Assembly (NCBI GenBank): GCA_023380935.1
Contig: JAMCST010000011.1
Span: 171,952-235,951 of the forward strand
Direction: 5' to 3'
Length of the DNA stretch: 64,000 bases
Origin: Patescibacteria group bacterium
Lineage (GTDB): Bacteria; Patescibacteriota; Microgenomatia; UBA1406; GWC2-37-13
In this document: one piece after another, positions 62,571 to 64,000 of the stretch
Position numbering within the stretch: the first letter of the stretch is position 1
Layout of the letters: every line of letters begins with the position of its first letter
The notes under the pieces: generated by a model
Database searches by the model: none
Told to the model about the DNA's origin: nothing
Seen by the model: the letters and a program-made list of their open reading frames with translations, nothing else
Translations under genes and position numbers: made by a program

Positions 62571-63782
62571 TCAATGTTGGCGATATAAACCGCCACCGAT
62601 CGACGTCGTTGAAATCGCACGATCGACGATATCAAGTAAACGATTAATGCGCCTCTGAACGGCATTTTCACTAACGCCCAATAATTTACCAATGGCAGTC
62701 GTGGTTTGGTGCTCTTCAAAATATAAAGACAGCAACCGTTTATCATCTGGTGAAAAGGAATATCGCTCCGGATGGGCTTTCCAGGCATCATACAAATCCA
62801 TTTTTCCTTTATTTAACACGGTTCTGGCTGTAAGCAACATCTGGCGCGATACGATACCCCATCCCAAAGCCACCAGATGACGGACATTAGAAGAAGAAGT
62901 TTGCATTTCTTCAGCGGTCTTTTCAAAACTATAATTAGGCTCTTTGCCATCAAGACCAAAGTAGATAACCAGAGCGCTGCTTGTCTGGGGCGATAGATAT
63001 TTTTCAAAATTATGAAAAACACGTTGCAGGTGAGAACGTCTTTGGGCCAAATCAGTCACCGAGCGGGTCATTTCTTTTAGTTGAGATTCGTAGCCGTATG
63101 CTGTTAGGAACTCCTCTAACTTTTCTCTAGCGTCGCTGATTCTTTTGCGAATTGCCCAAGTATTAAGATGGGTTTCTTGAGCCAACTGCTCCGTCGAAAT
63201 ACCGTCCATATAATGTTTTCTGACGGTATCGGCCACGGCCGGAGACAGCGACGATAACCACTTTTTAATAACATGCGCAAGCTCCTGGCGCTCTTCTCTA
63301 GCGACCAGATCGTTTTCTAGGGACCTGACTGCCGGGGAAGGCGTCCTCGAATGGAAAGCCGCTGGTTTTTGAGTTTTACTTAAGACGGCATGCGAAGCTT
63401 GGCTTAAATATTTAGCTAAGGCATTGGAGGCATGCTCTGGGTTATGATCAAAACTTCCCCAATTAAATCTGGAGAAAATTAGGGACCAAACGGTTGAATC
63501 CAGATCATCCAATGCATCGGCCACCTCCACTTCTCTACGGCTCGACAGCGGGTGTTGCCTAACGAATTCTCTCCGGGCAATCATTACGCTAGGCCAAAAA
63601 ATGGCGGTTAACGCCGCCTGCAGCTGGGGATAGTTTGGGACGGCACGAAAATCATTCGGTCCGCCTCCTTCCTTGATTAAACTGCGCGCCGCTGCCAAAG
63701 TATCCAGTAAGGCCGGATTGCCCAACAACCGACCGACACTTATTGTTAATTCACTGTTCTGGTTTCGACTTTTTTCAAGCAT
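62571..63782 (-). CDS. sigma-factor-like regulator with repeated helix-turn-helix
   Basis: A 403-residue protein with several sigma-4-like helix-turn-helix stretches: residues about 175-225 (SPAVADTVRKHYMDGISTEQLAQETHLNTWAIRKRI), about 265-320 (SSALVIYFGLDG, SFEKTAEEMQTSSSNVRHLV) and about 350-395 (FSPDDKRLLSLYFEEHQTTTAIGKLLGVSENAVQRRINRLL). The N-terminal third has a sigma-2-like helix pattern (DALDDLDSTVWSLIF, LAKYLSQASHAVL), weak by eye. ATG 63782 follows a TGGTATACT box by 8 bases. It may be a divergent sigma factor or a multi-HTH regulator; its targets are unknown. Confidence 0.7.
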   Translation of the reverse strand: MLEKSRNQNSELTISVGRLLGNPALLDTLAAARSLIKEGGGPNDFRAVPNYPQLQAALTAIFWPSVMIARREFVRQHPLSSRREVEVADALDDLDSTVWSLIFSRFNWGSFDHNPEHASNALAKYLSQASHAVLSKTQKPAAFHSRTPSPAVRSLENDLVAREERQELAHVIKKWLSSLSPAVADTVRKHYMDGISTEQLAQETHLNTWAIRKRISDAREKLEEFLTAYGYESQLKEMTRSVTDLAQRRSHLQRVFHNFEKYLSPQTSSALVIYFGLDGKEPNYSFEKTAEEMQTSSSNVRHLVALGWGIVSRQMLLTARTVLNKGKMDLYDAWKAHPERYSFSPDDKRLLSLYFEEHQTTTAIGKLLGVSENAVQRRINRLLDIVDRAISTTSIGGGLYRQH

Positions 63783-63902
63783 TGGGGAAAAGTATACCAT
63801 ACAAGACAATAACTATAGGATTGTATCGTAATTATTCAATAGCTTGGAAACTTTTGCGGTATAGTTGGTGTCAGGAAATTACAAGTTTTTTGACACTAAT
63901 TT

Positions 63903-64000
63903 ATGTACGTTTCCAATCCCTTTATCCCGAAAGTTCGAAGACTGGCTGTCAATGATGTTCTGGTTCGTGGTCTAACCCAGAAGGAGGTTGCTTTGAAATA
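63903..64000 (+). CDS. transposase N-terminal fragment (cut by window end)
   Basis: The last 98 bases open a frame MYVSNPFIPKVRRLAVNDVL then VRGLTQKEVALK, a helix-turn-helix start typical of IS481/IS3-like transposases or integrases. A possible element end, TGTCA...TGACA (63869-63895), lies just before it. The rest is outside the window, so family is uncertain. Confidence 0.6.
   Translation, partial: MYVSNPFIPKVRRLAVNDVLVRGLTQKEVALK

Overview
The window reads as a chromosomal segment of a small-genome bacterium, most likely a member of the Candidate Phyla Radiation (Patescibacteria), perhaps Microgenomates or a relative. This is inference from the gene mix: Era, GluRS, TrmD and YidD sit beside many short membrane or Cys-rich proteins of the kinds common in that group (DUF5666, DUF2079, YfhO, four-helix-bundle protein, CDGSH protein, PF04008). 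Genes are tightly packed and convergent neighbours overlap by 8 to 95 bases. TGA acts as a stop, so there is no sign of the recoding seen in Gracilibacteria. A striking trait is that at least 18 genes have a TATAAT-like -10 box only 6 to 9 bases before the start codon, which predicts widespread leaderless transcription.

Layout: 1-1.2 kb is an IS30-family insertion next to tRNA-Gln. 1.3-5.1 kb is a MarR-controlled EmrAB-type efflux operon. 5.1-8 kb holds era, a four-helix-bundle gene flanked by degenerate inverted repeats, and gltX. 8-13 kb is a divergent MerR / UvrA-like ABC protein / ABC exporter cluster. 13-16.1 kb is a GldA-GldF-GldG-like ABC system, followed by superoxide dismutase with a long leader. 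17-20.2 kb holds trmD, yidD and a CIRCE-preceded clpB without its N-domain. 20-24 kb has large membrane proteins of glycosyltransferase or YfhO type. 23.8-27.4 kb has an MGMT domain and lower glycolysis (class I aldolase, GAPDH, PGK). 27.4-30.7 kb has DUF192 and CDGSH genes overlapping by 113 bases, a secreted glycoside-hydrolase-like protein with a dockerin-like tail, a dCMP-deaminase-family protein and a PF04008 protein. 30.75-30.96 kb is an unusual composite tRNA-Pro-like RNA locus. 31-37 kb has a two-gene b-heme membrane module, DUF21/CBS, NUDIX, a Y-family polymerase, an MliC-like lysozyme inhibitor and unknown genes. 37-45 kb is a two-component system with a MacAB-type transporter, a DUF5666 protein and a P3A-type ATPase. 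45-64 kb is accessory: a sorbosone-dehydrogenase-like propeller, DUF2079, AlkD-like plus SPL-like repair genes, an APH-like kinase, small membrane proteins, a Tat lipoprotein, AlaX colliding with an aldehyde dehydrogenase, an inactive-looking signal-peptidase-like protein, an RRM protein, a sigma-like multi-HTH regulator, and the start of a second transposase at the right edge.

Taken together, three separately controlled export systems, a lysozyme inhibitor, superoxide dismutase and several DNA repair genes (MGMT, AlkD-like, SPL-like, PolY) suggest an organism facing chemical attack. The energy genes shown point to fermentative glycolysis. The most unusual items are the tRNA-Pro composite, the leaderless promoter layout (including two divergent -10 boxes in the 14 bases between trmD and yidD), and the cytochrome b5 plus two-helix membrane pair.
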